NCBI GenBank assembly: GCA_021202275.1
Contig: JAJQDI010000026.1
Coordinates: 1-64,000 of the forward strand
Source: Bacteroides sp.
Lineage (GTDB): Bacteria; Bacteroidota; Bacteroidia; Bacteroidales; Bacteroidaceae
Direction: 5' to 3'
Length of the DNA stretch: 64,000 nt
The translations under genes were made by a program, and so were the position numbers. This document shows, piece after piece, positions 9,076 through 18,194 of the stretch (its first letter is position 1; each line of letters opens with the position of its first letter). The notes under the pieces are model-generated. The model saw only the letters and a program-made list of their open reading frames with translations. It was not told the origin of the DNA and made no database searches.

Positions 9076-10101
9076 ATGATGAAAGCACTGGTAAAACTTA
9101 AACCTGAAAAAGGCATCTGGATGCAGGATGTGCCGATGCCTCCTGTGGGAATCAATGATGTGTTGATCAAGATCCGTAAAACGGCCATTTGCGGAACAGA
9201 CCTGCACATTTACAAGTGGGACGATTGGTCGCAGCGCACGATCCGGACTCCGATGGTGATCGGACATGAATATGTCGGAGAAGTTGTGGAGGTTGGAAAA
9301 GGAGTGGAGCATATTCGTGTAGGTGACCGGGTGACCGGTGAAGGGCATATTGCCTGTGGGCATTGCCGCAACTGCCGGCGTGGGAAAAAACACGTCTGTG
9401 AGAATACGATCGGAGTAGGGGTCAACCGGGACGGTGCGTTTGCGGAATATGTTTCTATTCCGGCGGAGAATGTGGTGAAGCTGGACGATCGTATTTCCGA
9501 CGATATGGCGGCGATCATGGATCCGTTTGGGAATGCCACCCATACAGCGCTTTCTTTTCCTTTGATAGGGGAAGATGTATTGATAACGGGAGCGGGACTG
9601 ATCGGTTGTATGGCAACGGCTATTTGCCGGTTTGCCGGAGCCAGACACATTGTGGTGAGTGATCTGAGTGACTATCGTTTGAACATTGCCCGCCAGATGG
9701 GAGCTACGCTCACCGTCAATCCGACCCAAGGGGAGAGTGTGAGGGGCGCGATGAAACAGCTGGATATGCAGGGATTCGATATTGGCCTCGAAATGTCAGG
9801 TTCACCGAAAGCCTTCAATGAGATGGTGGATAACATGTACAATGGGTCAAAGATCTCTTTGTTGGGTATCCTGCCCGATCATACCCATGTAGATTGGAAT
9901 AAGATCATTTTTAAAGCTCTTACCTTAAAAGGGATCTATGGGCGTGAGATGTGGGAAACCTGGTATCAGATGAAGCAGATGCTGATCACAGGGATCCATC
10001 TGGAGCCGGTCATCACGCATCGTTTCTCTGTAGATGATTTCCAGCAGGGATTTGATGTGATGGAAAGTGGACAGTGTGGAAAAGTGATCCTGGAGTGGTG
10101 A
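9076..10101 (+). CDS. tdh: L-threonine 3-dehydrogenase, zinc-dependent
   Basis: 341 residues of the medium-chain alcohol dehydrogenase family, very close to E. coli Tdh over its whole length. It oxidises L-threonine with NAD+ to 2-amino-3-oxobutyrate in the cytoplasm. Catalytic zinc ligands are Cys39 (AICGTD), His64 and Glu65 (GHEYVG); structural zinc ligands are Cys94, Cys97, Cys100 and Cys108 ([15 protein letters not shown]). The Rossmann motif GAGLIG and the C-terminal [17 protein letters not shown] are present. Starts with two consecutive ATG codons; the second (9079) aligns with E. coli Tdh. Its usual partner kbl is not adjacent, so it stands alone here. Confidence 0.93.
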   Translation: MMKALVKLKPEKGIWMQDVPMPPVGINDVLIKIRKTAICGTDLHIYKWDDWSQRTIRTPMVIGHEYVGEVVEVGKGVEHIRVGDRVTGEGHIACGHCRNCRRGKKHVCENTIGVGVNRDGAFAEYVSIPAENVVKLDDRISDDMAAIMDPFGNATHTALSFPLIGEDVLITGAGLIGCMATAICRFAGARHIVVSDLSDYRLNIARQMGATLTVNPTQGESVRGAMKQLDMQGFDIGLEMSGSPKAFNEMVDNMYNGSKISLLGILPDHTHVDWNKIIFKALTLKGIYGREMWETWYQMKQMLITGIHLEPVITHRFSVDDFQQGFDVMESGQCGKVILEW

Positions 10102-10353
10102 TCTTTCCTGATAGATACTGCAAAGAGGCTGTATCCCCTGCAAAAAGACGATCTGTAGAACAGGTCCTATAAGGAGACAGTCTCTTTGTAAACCGTTGTA
10201 CGCTGTTGCAACAGTCCGGCCTTCCCTTCCTGTATTCTTATCCGTATAATTTCCCCTTTACGCTTATTGGTTCCGTTGTTGTGTCCTTTTTGCTCCGGAC
10301 TGAAAGTTCTTCGGATAAGGAAAGATCAGATAGAGTATAACCAGACTGGTCAA

Positions 10354-10408
10354 TTAGTAACCATACCGAAAGGAATTGGTTACCAAATTGGGTCGGATTG
10401 GTTACCAA
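10354..10408. repeat. Three palindromic sites at 22-bp spacing
   Basis: TTGGTTACCAA occurs at 10376-10386 and 10398-10408, and TTAGTAACCAT at 10354-10364. The three start exactly 22 bases apart, about two helical turns, and the sequence between them differs. Each is palindromic apart from the centre base. This looks like a row of operator sites or iterons rather than coding repeats. No obvious target gene is next to it: tdh ends 250 bases upstream and the WYL-type regulator starts 710 bases downstream. Confidence 0.55.
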
Positions 10409-10570
10409 AAGTGGTCTGTTTTTAAGATCCCTGATTTTGCTTGTCATTCTAAGGAGCATATGGAAAATACCGCTTAAATAAACTCCGGACTTGATCAGCC
10501 TCTTTACCTGCGAGAACTTTATATAGCTTTACTGGGGTTCTGTTACACAAAAGTAACCCCGGGCTATGAA

Positions 10571-10919
10571 TATATCCGCTCCTGGCTCCATCAAATACCT
10601 TCCGGAGCTGTTCCTGTTAAGTTACCATGAATCCCTGGGTTCCCATCCATTCTGCGATTTTAGCAAAATCCGCTTCTTTCAGAGCTGCACCGAACTTTTG
10701 TTTGCTGGTATCTTCCTGCTTGGCTCTGTATCCATAAATCCCGGTAGATCATTCAAAGGTGCCATAGAAATAATGGGTAGATTGCCTGTTACCTGTGTGA
10801 TGATAGTTTGTATCCTCATCGCCCAACCTCCGTCACTACTTAGTCTGAAGATCTCTCTGTCCGGAAAACTCAGTTTTTCGGTGATGCCGTCAGGTGGCAC
10901 CCCACCTTATACTATATAA
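10571..10919 (-). pseudogene. Possible decayed gene remnant
   Basis: Read on the minus strand, two frames carry protein-like text that would join only with frameshifts and one stop: PPDGITEKLSFPDREIFRL at the start, then YHHTGNRQSTHYFYGTFE, a TGA, and IYGYRAKQEDTSK followed by QKFGAALKEADFAKIAEWMG and TQGFMVT before a TAA. The last piece has the look of a genuine C-terminus. Family not recognised; it may be chance. Confidence 0.25.
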
Positions 10920-11117
10920 CCCCTGGCAACTCCCCATTTTCTTATTCGATCTGTTGTTCCCGATATTGTACGATCTGGCGTGAGTTATGTCTTTGTTTTT
11001 CTCATTTTAGTTGCTTGGAAGATAAGTAAATGACTTGTTTGAGTCGGAGGCAGAATGATCCGTTCACTGACATTCTCCGGCTCTATATGGATAACTCTTT
11101 ATAAACAAAGTATATAT

Positions 11118-11528
11118 ATGCCACAAAACAAATTTGCTTTAGCGAGGTATTATCTTATTGATAAATTACTACGCAAATACTCTTATGTGAAAAGTGTACG
11201 GATGATAGAGTGTTGTCGGCAGGTGACCGGTTATCAGGTGAGTCAGCGAACCATTCAGATGGATCTGGAAACCATGAAGAACGACCCGTTCTTAGGTTTC
11301 CACGCCCCGATCGGTTACTGTCACAAAATGAAAGCCTATTATTACACGGAGCCGGACTATCAATTGCTGCCTTTCTGTTTTACGGAAGAAGAGGTCTGTT
11401 TCCTGGAGAGGCTATTGGATACATACAGGTCGCGGATGGTGCCGGAGGAGATCGATTTTATGTATCATCTGTTGCGAAAGATGAAAGTCCTGGAGCGGGA
11501 TTTCTTACTTCATACAGATCCGGGATAA
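11118..11528 (+). CDS. Short WYL-family-type transcriptional regulator (HTH part only)
   Basis: 136 residues from the ATG at 11118 (MPQNKFALARYYLIDKLLRK). Residues 1-55 form a winged helix-turn-helix: two helices, then YQVSQRTIQMDLETMKND, which is the recognition-helix pattern of WYL/DeoR-type regulators. It continues with APIGYCHKMKAYYYTEPDYQL and FTEEEVCFLERLL, matching the linker that precedes the WYL domain, but stops where that domain should begin. Full-length relatives are around 300 residues, so this is either truncated or a stand-alone form. It is the gene immediately upstream of the injection system, in the same direction, which makes it a candidate regulator of that locus (inference). 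Confidence 0.6.
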   Translation: MPQNKFALARYYLIDKLLRKYSYVKSVRMIECCRQVTGYQVSQRTIQMDLETMKNDPFLGFHAPIGYCHKMKAYYYTEPDYQLLPFCFTEEEVCFLERLLDTYRSRMVPEEIDFMYHLLRKMKVLERDFLLHTDPG

Positions 11529-11646
11529 AGCGGAAAGAACAGGGATAAAAAGTAAATCTATTTTTCCATATGGTGTGATTCCGGATCATGTTATCGGGCC
11601 GGAAGGATAAGTTTCTTTTTCACGACATTCCAAATAGTTCGGATGG

Positions 11647-11661
11647 CGAAATAAAATTTCG
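11647..11661. promoter_or_regulatory. Palindrome upstream of the eCIS operon
   Basis: CGAAATAAAATTTCG is a 6+3+6 palindrome, 48 bases before the first eCIS structural gene. Position and symmetry fit an operator, possibly for the neighbouring regulator. No clear -7 box was seen in the gap 11529-11709. Confidence 0.3.
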
Positions 11662-11709
11662 TCACCCGCTGTTAAATTAGTCCCGTATTTTAGTTAACAC
11701 CTTTTGGGT

Positions 11710-12255
11710 ATGATCCATTCCGTATTGTCGTCTTTGACCCGCTCCCTGTCGGAACATATTGCGCTGTCTCTCGGGCTGAGGGAAGAAAAAGTCGTGCTCT
11801 CTTCTCTTTCGCGGGAAGACCGTAGTTCTCCGTCAGGGAAGATCGTGGTCTCTCTGGTGAATATAGAACGGGAGACCTCTGCCGGCATTCGTTTCGGGAC
11901 CCACCCTGTGAACAGTGGACAATACAGTCACCATTTTCCGGCCTGGAACCTGAACCTGTATGTACTTATCGCGGCTGTTTTTCCGGATAAACAATACGAA
12001 GAGGGGTTGCGGTTGTTGTCCGGAGCGGTTCAGTTCCTGCAAAGCCATCTGACGTTTCCGGTAGCAGATCAGGAGACTCCGGTGGCGATAGAACCGGTGA
12101 ACCTCTCTTTCAGTGAACAGTCCAATCTGTGGGCGGTATGTGGCAATGTCTATTATCCCTCTGTGTTGTGCAAAATACGGATGCTGTCTGTAGACCAGGA
12201 AACGATCCGTTCGGTAGTACCGGGTATACATACCCAGCAGAGAAGCTATACATAA
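11710..12255 (+). CDS. DUF4255 protein, tail-cap/terminator of the eCIS (Pvc16/Afp16-like)
   Basis: 181 residues from the ATG at 11710 (MIHSVLSSLTRSLSEHIAL). The pattern of an N-terminal helix, SGKIVVSLVNIERETSAG, then a WNLNLYVLIAAVFPDKQYEEGLRLLSGAVQFLQ segment, is that of DUF4255. In the antifeeding prophage and PVC systems this protein caps the tube and sheath at the distal end and fixes tail length. Being first in the operon is common in Bacteroidetes eCIS loci. Cytoplasmic, acts during assembly. It precedes a protein of unknown function by 62 bases, a gap holding AAGTTTTGAGTT-type repeats. Confidence 0.85.
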   Translation: MIHSVLSSLTRSLSEHIALSLGLREEKVVLSSLSREDRSSPSGKIVVSLVNIERETSAGIRFGTHPVNSGQYSHHFPAWNLNLYVLIAAVFPDKQYEEGLRLLSGAVQFLQSHLTFPVADQETPVAIEPVNLSFSEQSNLWAVCGNVYYPSVLCKIRMLSVDQETIRSVVPGIHTQQRSYT

Positions 12256-12257
12256 AG

Positions 12258-12292
12258 TTTTGAGTTCAAAGTTTTAAGTTATAAGTCTTAAG
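12258..12292. repeat. AAGTTTTGAGT-type short tandem repeat
   Basis: Degenerate 8-9-base units of the form AAGTTTTGAG/TAAGTTATAAG fill the gap after the cap gene. The same units occur at 31212-31250 and, in both orientations, at 31569-31688 around dispersed element B. Confidence 0.5.
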
Positions 12293-12317
12293 AGGATATA
12301 TACTCAGCGGAAAAGTT

Positions 12318-13016
12318 ATGGAACGCAGTAGCAGTCATCACATACGTATGGTCCTGGAGATCACTCACGATTATTACCGGGGCGACTCTGTTCCGGTAGA
12401 ACTGATCCCGGATCTGTTTACACAACGGCGGATGACCCGTGAGGGGATGCTGCTGAAAAAACAGAAAGGGAACCGGTGGCTGTTGTTGCAGAGCGGAGAA
12501 CCACCGGCAGAGCCTGAAGAGGGGAATTTTGTCTTTGACCTCTGTGTCAACTCCCCTTCGTTTCATTATGTGACGATGGAAAAGCAGTCCGGGAAGGACT
12601 ATACCTATGGCGCCACCTCTCGTCCGGGTAGCTGGAAGACCCTGATCTTTTCGCTGCCACAAACCGGAGAAGTAAAAGAGGTGAATGTACATCTCTGTGG
12701 ACGATCTAAATTCCTGGAGTTCCTGTGTATTCCCCGGTATACGGCTCCAGCCTGCCTGTTGCGGTTGGCAGAGCGTACGCAGTTGCTGGCTTGCTCCGGT
12801 CCGGAATCCCGGATGCTGTTTGGACATATTCCGGCATTTCGTTTTGTCACGTCTCAGCAAGTATTGCTCCGGAGCAGGTATACCCTTTGCTTCTCGCTGT
12901 GGGAAGTACGGAAAGCCGGGGAGCGGTTGCTGACCCGGGAGCTGCCTTTGCCGGCTGCGGATAGTATTTCACCGGTAAGTCCGAAAGATACAATAACGAC
13001 ATATTTCTATTTTTAA
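12318..13016 (+). CDS. eCIS-associated protein of unknown function
   Basis: 232 residues, no signal peptide or membrane segment. Starts MERSSSHHIRMVLEITHDYYRGD and continues with RRMTREGMLLKKQKGNRWLLLQ, PEEGNFVFDLCVNSPSFHYVT and a central WKTLIFSLPQTGEVKEVNVHL, so mostly beta-strand. It ends in PKDTITTYFYF. I do not recognise the family. It is placed between the cap gene and the sheath gene, with 16 bases to the latter, so it is very likely part of the particle or its assembly; in other eCIS types this position often has no gene. Candidates are a structural adaptor or decoration protein. Confidence 0.6.
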   Translation: MERSSSHHIRMVLEITHDYYRGDSVPVELIPDLFTQRRMTREGMLLKKQKGNRWLLLQSGEPPAEPEEGNFVFDLCVNSPSFHYVTMEKQSGKDYTYGATSRPGSWKTLIFSLPQTGEVKEVNVHLCGRSKFLEFLCIPRYTAPACLLRLAERTQLLACSGPESRMLFGHIPAFRFVTSQQVLLRSRYTLCFSLWEVRKAGERLLTRELPLPAADSISPVSPKDTITTYFYF

Positions 13017-13032
13017 TCTGATATATTATTTT

Positions 13033-14523
13033 ATGGGAGTCATGAAAACACCTGGGGTCTATGTCGTGGAAAAAAACGCGTTCCCCAATTCCGTAGTAGA
13101 GGTTGCTACCGCTGTTCCTGCTTTTATCGGTTATACGGAGAAAGCCGTCAATGGCAATAAGTCGCTGCTCAACAAGCCGTGGCGCATCACCTCTATGGCC
13201 GAGTTCCGTTCCTATTTCGGAGAAGCACCGAAAGCGCAGTTCTCCCTTGTGAAAGAGGAAACCCAATCCGGGATTGCCTTCAACAAGGAGAATTATGTGG
13301 TCAGGCGGTCAGATCGTTACAATTTCTATTACAACATGTTGCTGTTCTATGCCAACGGTGGGGGTCCCTGCTACATTGTGTCGGTCGGTTCCTATACCGA
13401 TGAGATTGAAAAGGCAGCTTTGGAGGCAGGAATAGAACCTTTGCTGAAGGAGCAGGAGCCTACTTTATTAGTCATTCCCGAGGCGGTCTATCTGACCGAT
13501 CCCAACGACTGTTACGCGTTGCAGCAGGCCATGCTCAACCATTGCGGATACCGGATGCAGAATCGCTTTGCGGTGTTGGATGTGTACGACGGATACAAAG
13601 ACCGCAACGATCCGCAGGGAGATGTCGTCGGACAGTTCCGGGAAGCCATCGGCAGCGAGTTCCTGGATTACGGGGCTGCTTATTATCCCTGGATTCATAC
13701 GTCGACCGTACCGGAAAATGAGCTGGACTTTACCAATCTGCCGGAGCTGGACGAACTGAAGGCATTGCTCACCACCGAAGGAGAGTTGATGGCTTTGCCC
13801 CAGCAGAAGAATGCCGAACGTGCCGGATATGTGGAAAAGCTGGGAACTGAACTGAACGAGGTGGAAAAAGTGACCCTGCATAAAACACTCTATCAGCTGA
13901 GCCCTTTGTATCGGGAGATTATCAAAGAAATGCGTCTTTCTCTCAATCTGATGCCGGTATCTGCGGCTATGGTGGGGGTATATACGATGACCGATAATAC
14001 CAAAGGGGTCTGGAAGGCACCTGCCAATACCGGTGTGGCCACAGCAGTGAGTCCGGCGGTCACTATCTCCCACGAAGCTCAGGAAGACCTCAATGTACCT
14101 CTGAGCGGGAAGTCGGTCAACGCCATCCGTACCTTTACCGGAGAAGGGATCAAGGTCTGGGGAGCGCGTACTTTAGATGGCAATTCGCTCGACTGGCGTT
14201 ACATCAACGTACGTCGCACCATGATCATGCTCGAAGAATCTATCCGGAATGCTGCCCGTGCGTATGTCTTTGAGCCGAATGTGGCAGGTACCTGGGTCAA
14301 TGTGCGCAGTATGATCAGTAATTTCCTCAACGGGATCTGGAAACGGGGCGGTCTGGCCGGCTCTTCACCGGACGATGCCTACAACGTGTTTGTCGGGTTG
14401 GGAGAGACCATGACACCGGAAGATGTATTGGAAGGGATCATGCGCATCACCGTATTGGTCGCTATCACCCGTCCTGCCGAATTTATTGAGATCACCTTCC
14501 AGCAACAGATGCAGAAGAGCTGA
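13033..14523 (+). CDS. Contractile tail sheath protein
   Basis: 496 residues. The opening TPGVYVVEKNAFPNSVVEVATAVPAFIGYTEKA is the standard sheath N-terminus, and the C-terminal third holds GEGIKVWGARTLDGNSLDWRYINVRRTMIMLEESIRNA and ITRPAEFIEITFQQQ, the tail-sheath C-terminal domain that links subunits by strand exchange. It forms the contractile outer cylinder; contraction drives the inner tube outward. Homologue of Afp2-4/Pvc2-4. Only one sheath gene is present, unlike the three of the antifeeding prophage, suggesting a simple sheath. Two in-frame ATGs (13033, 13042) could start it. Confidence 0.93.
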   Translation: MGVMKTPGVYVVEKNAFPNSVVEVATAVPAFIGYTEKAVNGNKSLLNKPWRITSMAEFRSYFGEAPKAQFSLVKEETQSGIAFNKENYVVRRSDRYNFYYNMLLFYANGGGPCYIVSVGSYTDEIEKAALEAGIEPLLKEQEPTLLVIPEAVYLTDPNDCYALQQAMLNHCGYRMQNRFAVLDVYDGYKDRNDPQGDVVGQFREAIGSEFLDYGAAYYPWIHTSTVPENELDFTNLPELDELKALLTTEGELMALPQQKNAERAGYVEKLGTELNEVEKVTLHKTLYQLSPLYREIIKEMRLSLNLMPVSAAMVGVYTMTDNTKGVWKAPANTGVATAVSPAVTISHEAQEDLNVPLSGKSVNAIRTFTGEGIKVWGARTLDGNSLDWRYINVRRTMIMLEESIRNAARAYVFEPNVAGTWVNVRSMISNFLNGIWKRGGLAGSSPDDAYNVFVGLGETMTPEDVLEGIMRITVLVAITRPAEFIEITFQQQMQKS

Positions 14524-14638
14524 TCCGGCTGTACGAGCGCGGGAGAAATAAACAGGATCCAGGGTAGGGAGCTATGTAGGCATACAAAGCCGATGCCCGG
14601 AACCGGTATATTGTAAAATCTTAAAAACAAAAACAGAT

Positions 14639-15088
14639 ATGGCAGGAAAAGATCAAGATAATGTGTGGCCTTTGCCCAAATTTTATTTCAAGGTAGAAGT
14701 GGACGGACTGGATGCCGCTTTTCAAGAGGTAAGCGGACTGGAAGCAGAAGCTCAGGTCATTGAATACCGCCACAGCAACAGCAAGGAGTTCTCCACCATA
14801 AAGATGCCAGGTATCAAGAAATATTCCGATGTGACTCTGAAAAAAGGGGTATTTGTCAAGGACAATAAGTTTTTTGACTGGTTCAGTAAAATAGAGATGA
14901 ATCTGATCGAGCGGAAGCCGGTTACTATTTCTCTGCTCAATGAGAAAGGCGATCCGACGATGGTCTGGACCTTAGCCAATGCCTGGCCTACCAAGGTCAC
15001 CGGCGTAGATCTCAAATCCGATGGCAACGAGGCGGCGGTAGAGACGCTGGTGCTGGCACATGAGGGATTGAAAATAGAGAACAAGTAG
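14639..15088 (+). CDS. Inner tube protein (gp19/Pvc1-like)
   Basis: 149 residues. WPLPKFYFKVEVDGLDAAFQEVSGLEAEAQVIEYR, then STIKMPGIKKYSDVTLKKG and WTLANAWPTKVTGVDLKSDGNEAAVETLVLAHEGL are the hallmark strands of the T4 gp19 tube family, also shared with Hcp. Hexameric rings of it stack into the tube carried inside the sheath. It ends with TAG, showing that TAG is a normal stop in this operon. A second, divergent copy follows. Confidence 0.92.
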   Translation: MAGKDQDNVWPLPKFYFKVEVDGLDAAFQEVSGLEAEAQVIEYRHSNSKEFSTIKMPGIKKYSDVTLKKGVFVKDNKFFDWFSKIEMNLIERKPVTISLLNEKGDPTMVWTLANAWPTKVTGVDLKSDGNEAAVETLVLAHEGLKIENK

Positions 15089-15131
15089 GCTGAGACCCTT
15101 GTGTTCTTTTTGTACAACTAATCGCAGATAG

Positions 15132-15587
15132 ATGATGAAAGATCTGACAAGCAGGCCTGCGTATATGGCGTATTATTTCAGTCTGGTTGTGTTCAACAGG
15201 GAGTTTGCGTTCCGGGAAATAACGGGTCTGAATACTGAAATGGAAGTTGAGTCGGTCCGGGAAGGAGGAGTGAATGCGTATGAACATAAACTCCCAAAAC
15301 AGATGCGGCATGAGAACCTGGTTTGTAAAAGAGCTATAGTTCCGCTTACCAACAGACTGACCATGTGGATAAAAAGTGTACTTGAATATGACTTTACAAA
15401 ACCTGTAGAGCGCAACGATTTGAAGATCTTTCTGAAGGGAGCCGACGGAAATCCGCTCTACATCTGGACCTGCGAACAGGCATTTCCCGTGAAGTGGAAT
15501 GTAGATCCTTTCCATTCGGAGAAGAATGAGATAGCGATCGAGTCTGTGGAATTTGCTTATACCACCTTGAAGCGAAGCTATAAATAA
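15132..15587 (+). CDS. Second tube protein, probable tube initiator (Pvc5-like)
   Basis: 151 residues of the gp19 fold but divergent from the first: YFSLVVFNREFAFREITGLNTEMEVESVREGG, HKLPKQMRHENLVCKRAI, and AFPVKWNVDPFHSEKNEIAIESVEFAYTTLKR. In PVC and AFP a second tube paralogue forms the first ring(s) that join the tube to the spike; position just before the DUF5908/LysM genes supports this. Two start codons in tandem (15132, 15135). Confidence 0.85.
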   Translation: MMKDLTSRPAYMAYYFSLVVFNREFAFREITGLNTEMEVESVREGGVNAYEHKLPKQMRHENLVCKRAIVPLTNRLTMWIKSVLEYDFTKPVERNDLKIFLKGADGNPLYIWTCEQAFPVKWNVDPFHSEKNEIAIESVEFAYTTLKRSYK

Positions 15588-15602
15588 TAAATGGATGTAT
15601 AG

Positions 15603-15770
15603 ATGGCTATTGTGATCAAAGAGATGCGCGTGAAGGCTACGGTAGAACGTCCGCAGCCTGCCGGACAACCTGCCGGAGGTCCGGTACTGACAGACCGTAT
15701 GTATAAGGAACTGTCCCGGAAGATCCGTCAGGAGATCCGCAGGGAGTTTGAAAAGAGAGAGGGCAGGTAA
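15603..15770 (+). CDS. DUF5908 small eCIS protein
   Basis: 55 residues: MAIVIKEMRVKATVERPQ, a Pro/Gly-rich linker, then a basic, charged helix YKELSRKIRQEIRREFEKREGR. This is the DUF5908 pattern, a short protein found between tube and LysM genes in eCIS loci (Pvc6/Afp6 position). Function unknown. The stop TAA overlaps the ATG of the next gene (TAATG), so the two are translationally coupled. Confidence 0.8.
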   Translation: MAIVIKEMRVKATVERPQPAGQPAGGPVLTDRMYKELSRKIRQEIRREFEKREGR

Positions 15771-16423
15771 TGTCATTGGTTAAGCTACAGATCCTGGGAT
15801 ATGCCGATGAACTATTCAGCAAGCGTGTCGCCAAATTCAATGTACAGATCAATCCGGACTCTTTGAAACTGGATCGGAGTATCAACTACACAGATACGCA
15901 GGCCAGTGGCGAACCCCAGAAACAGAAGTTCGGCAACCTGCCCTCTTCCACACTCTCTTTCGATCTGATCTTTGACGATACCGGATTTGTGGATCATATC
16001 CAGGGCAACATCAACGATCGGATCGGTCGGCTCGAAAAGGCGACCTATTCCATCAATGGAGAAACGCACGAGCCCAATTATACCCTGCTCGTCTGGGGAG
16101 ATTTTGTTTTCAAAGGGCGGCTGAGTTCTTTGAATTACGACTACTCCGTATTCAAACCCGATGGTGCGCCGTTGCGGGTAAAGATCAGTCTTAAATTTGT
16201 CGGCTACAAAGAGGGAAGTGAGAAAAAATCGCCCGATCTTTCACGGATCATTGTCCTGAAAGCCGGAGAGAGTATACCCTGGCTGTGCCAGAAGTATTAC
16301 AACGATCCCTCGTATTGTGTAGAGATAGCACGGATCAACCGCCTGAAAGGTTTCCGCGATGTATCACCCGGAACACGTTTGTTGTTCCCCCCGTTAGCAA
16401 GAGATGGCAGAGCAGGCAGGTAA
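15770..16423 (+). CDS. LysM-containing hub/baseplate protein (Pvc7/Afp7-like)
   Basis: 217 residues. The first 150 form the CIS tube-adaptor region (FNVQINPDSLKLDRSINYTD, STLSFDLIFDDTG); the C-terminal 60 (IVLKAGESIPWLCQKYYNDPSYCVEIARINRL, then PGTRLLFPPL) is a LysM-type fold. In T4-like machines the equivalent protein (gp53/gp48 position) links tube start and spike hub; LysM-fold domains in eCIS serve protein contacts rather than cell-wall binding. Overlaps the spike gene by 20 bases. Confidence 0.85.
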   Translation: MSLVKLQILGYADELFSKRVAKFNVQINPDSLKLDRSINYTDTQASGEPQKQKFGNLPSSTLSFDLIFDDTGFVDHIQGNINDRIGRLEKATYSINGETHEPNYTLLVWGDFVFKGRLSSLNYDYSVFKPDGAPLRVKISLKFVGYKEGSEKKSPDLSRIIVLKAGESIPWLCQKYYNDPSYCVEIARINRLKGFRDVSPGTRLLFPPLARDGRAGR

Positions 16424-18194
16424 AGGATTGGGAAAGCGCGTATGTTTCACGGTATACAGCGAAGGTCTGGCCATCGGTGACCGGATGGGAGTTATCTCTG
16501 TTCATATTTCACAGGCAGTGAACCGTGTGGGCAGGTGTACGATCGTACTGGATGCCGGAGATATGCCTTCCGGAGAAATTCCTGAAAGTGATGATGATAC
16601 GTTTGCTCCCGGGAAAGATATATGTGTGGAGGCCGGATACGATGACGAAGAATCGGTAGTGTTTGAAGGAATGGTGACTACCCACGGGCTGACCATAGGT
16701 GAGGGCAACGAATCCCGCTTGGTGGTCGAATGCCGGGAATATACGTATCCGCTGACACTGGGCCGGAAAAACCGTGTTTTCGAAGATACCAAAGACAGTG
16801 AAGCCATCCGTGCGATTGTCGGAGATGGCTCCGGGTTACAGGCAGAGGTTTCTGAAACGTCTGTGACACATCCGCAGCTTGTACAGTACGGATGCACCGA
16901 CTGGGATTTTATCCGTTCCCGCGCGGATGCTACAGGAATGGTAGTGGTGACCGATGGAAAAAAACTGATCGTCAGAAAGCCGGACACCGGTTCTCCGGCA
17001 GTGGTGAAGGTCATGTACGGAGCCGACCTCATCGAATTTGAAGGTGAACTCATAGCTGCGACCCAGTATGCCGCGGCAAAGGCTGTCGGGTGGGATCCTG
17101 CCACGCAGCAGGTGAAAGTGGTGACAACCACTGCCCCTTCTCTGAACGATCAGGGCAATCAGGGACAGCCGGAACTGGCAGAAGTAGGTGGAAGTGCTAC
17201 TTGTCTGTTGCAGACACAGCTCTTTCCCGACCCTGGGATGTTGCAAGCCTGGGCCGATGCTCAGTTGCTGCGCGAGGGACTGGGACGTATCCGGGGCATG
17301 GTCCGTTTCGTTGGGAACGCTTTGCCTGTGCCGGGATGCCTGATCGAACTGGAAGGAGTAGGAGAACGGTTCAATGGCAGCGCGTACGCGGGGGCGGTGG
17401 AACACGAGATCCGACAGGGTGAATGGGTCACTACCGTAGAGATGGGACTTTCGCCGGAGCAGGTAACCGCGCGTCCGGATGTGCAGATGCCCGGAGCTTC
17501 CGGCCTGTGGCCGGCTGTTTCCGGTTTACATATCGGGGTGGTCAGTCAACTCGAAGAGGACCCTGCCCGGGAATTCTGGATACAGGTGCAGATCCCCACG
17601 CTGTGTAGTGACCGGGATACGGTATGGGCCCGCCTGGGACATCCGTTAGCCAGCAAGGGTTCCGGAAGTTTTTTCGTACCGGATGTAGGAGACGAAGTGA
17701 TCCTGGGATTTTTCAACAACGATCCTTCCCAGGCTGTGATCCTGGGTAGCCTGTACAGTAGTTCACGCTCGCCTGTGTATCCGCTGACAGCAGACAACTA
17801 TATCCGGGGATGGAAGAGCCGGGAAGGCATGAAGATTACTTTTGATGAAGAGAAGAAGGTGGTGACCCTGGAGACCCCCGCGGGCAATACCGTGATTCTG
17901 AACGACGATCAGCAAGAGATCTGTCTGGCCGATCAGAATGGGAATAAAATACAGATGAATGCTTCCGGTATTGCCATTGAGTCTTCCAAACAACTCTCTC
18001 TCAAGGCAGATACAGACCTTCAGGCCGAAGCCGGCACCGCTTTTACGATGAAGGCGAAAACCGACCTGAAAGCCGAAGGGATGAATGTAGAGTTGAAAGC
18101 GCAGACTACCCTGAAAGCCCAGGGTACTGCTTCGGCGGAATTCTCTGCGTCCGGACAAACCACTGTGAAAGGGGCTATGGTGATGATCAATTGA
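16404..18194 (+). CDS. VgrG-like central spike protein (Pvc8/Afp8-like)
   Basis: 596 residues in the order expected for a fused gp27-gp5 spike. Residues 1 to about 360 are the hub (gp27-like; VSVHISQAVNRVGRCTI, WDFIRSRADATGMVVV). About 375-465 is the gp5 OB-fold (GVVSQLEEDPAREFWIQVQI, VWARLGHPLA, FFVPDVGDEVILGFFNNDP). The last 110 residues are short repeats (TDLQAEAG, TDLKAEGMNVELKAQTTLKA) forming the triple beta-helix needle. A trimer of this protein pierces the target cell envelope, with PAAR at the tip. The stop codon touches dispersed element A. Confidence 0.92.
   Translation: MAEQAGKGLGKRVCFTVYSEGLAIGDRMGVISVHISQAVNRVGRCTIVLDAGDMPSGEIPESDDDTFAPGKDICVEAGYDDEESVVFEGMVTTHGLTIGEGNESRLVVECREYTYPLTLGRKNRVFEDTKDSEAIRAIVGDGSGLQAEVSETSVTHPQLVQYGCTDWDFIRSRADATGMVVVTDGKKLIVRKPDTGSPAVVKVMYGADLIEFEGELIAATQYAAAKAVGWDPATQQVKVVTTTAPSLNDQGNQGQPELAEVGGSATCLLQTQLFPDPGMLQAWADAQLLREGLGRIRGMVRFVGNALPVPGCLIELEGVGERFNGSAYAGAVEHEIRQGEWVTTVEMGLSPEQVTARPDVQMPGASGLWPAVSGLHIGVVSQLEEDPAREFWIQVQIPTLCSDRDTVWARLGHPLASKGSGSFFVPDVGDEVILGFFNNDPSQAVILGSLYSSSRSPVYPLTADNYIRGWKSREGMKITFDEEKKVVTLETPAGNTVILNDDQQEICLADQNGNKIQMNASGIAIESSKQLSLKADTDLQAEAGTAFTMKAKTDLKAEGMNVELKAQTTLKAQGTASAEFSASGQTTVKGAMVMIN

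Larger units (their letters stand above)
10102..11117. other. About 1 kb without an intact gene
   Basis: No open frame here looks like a real gene. It contains the palindrome array at 10354-10408 and a stretch (about 10570-10920, minus strand) that reads like a decayed protein. The rest, including the 200 bases before the WYL-type regulator, shows nothing I recognise. Confidence 0.4.
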
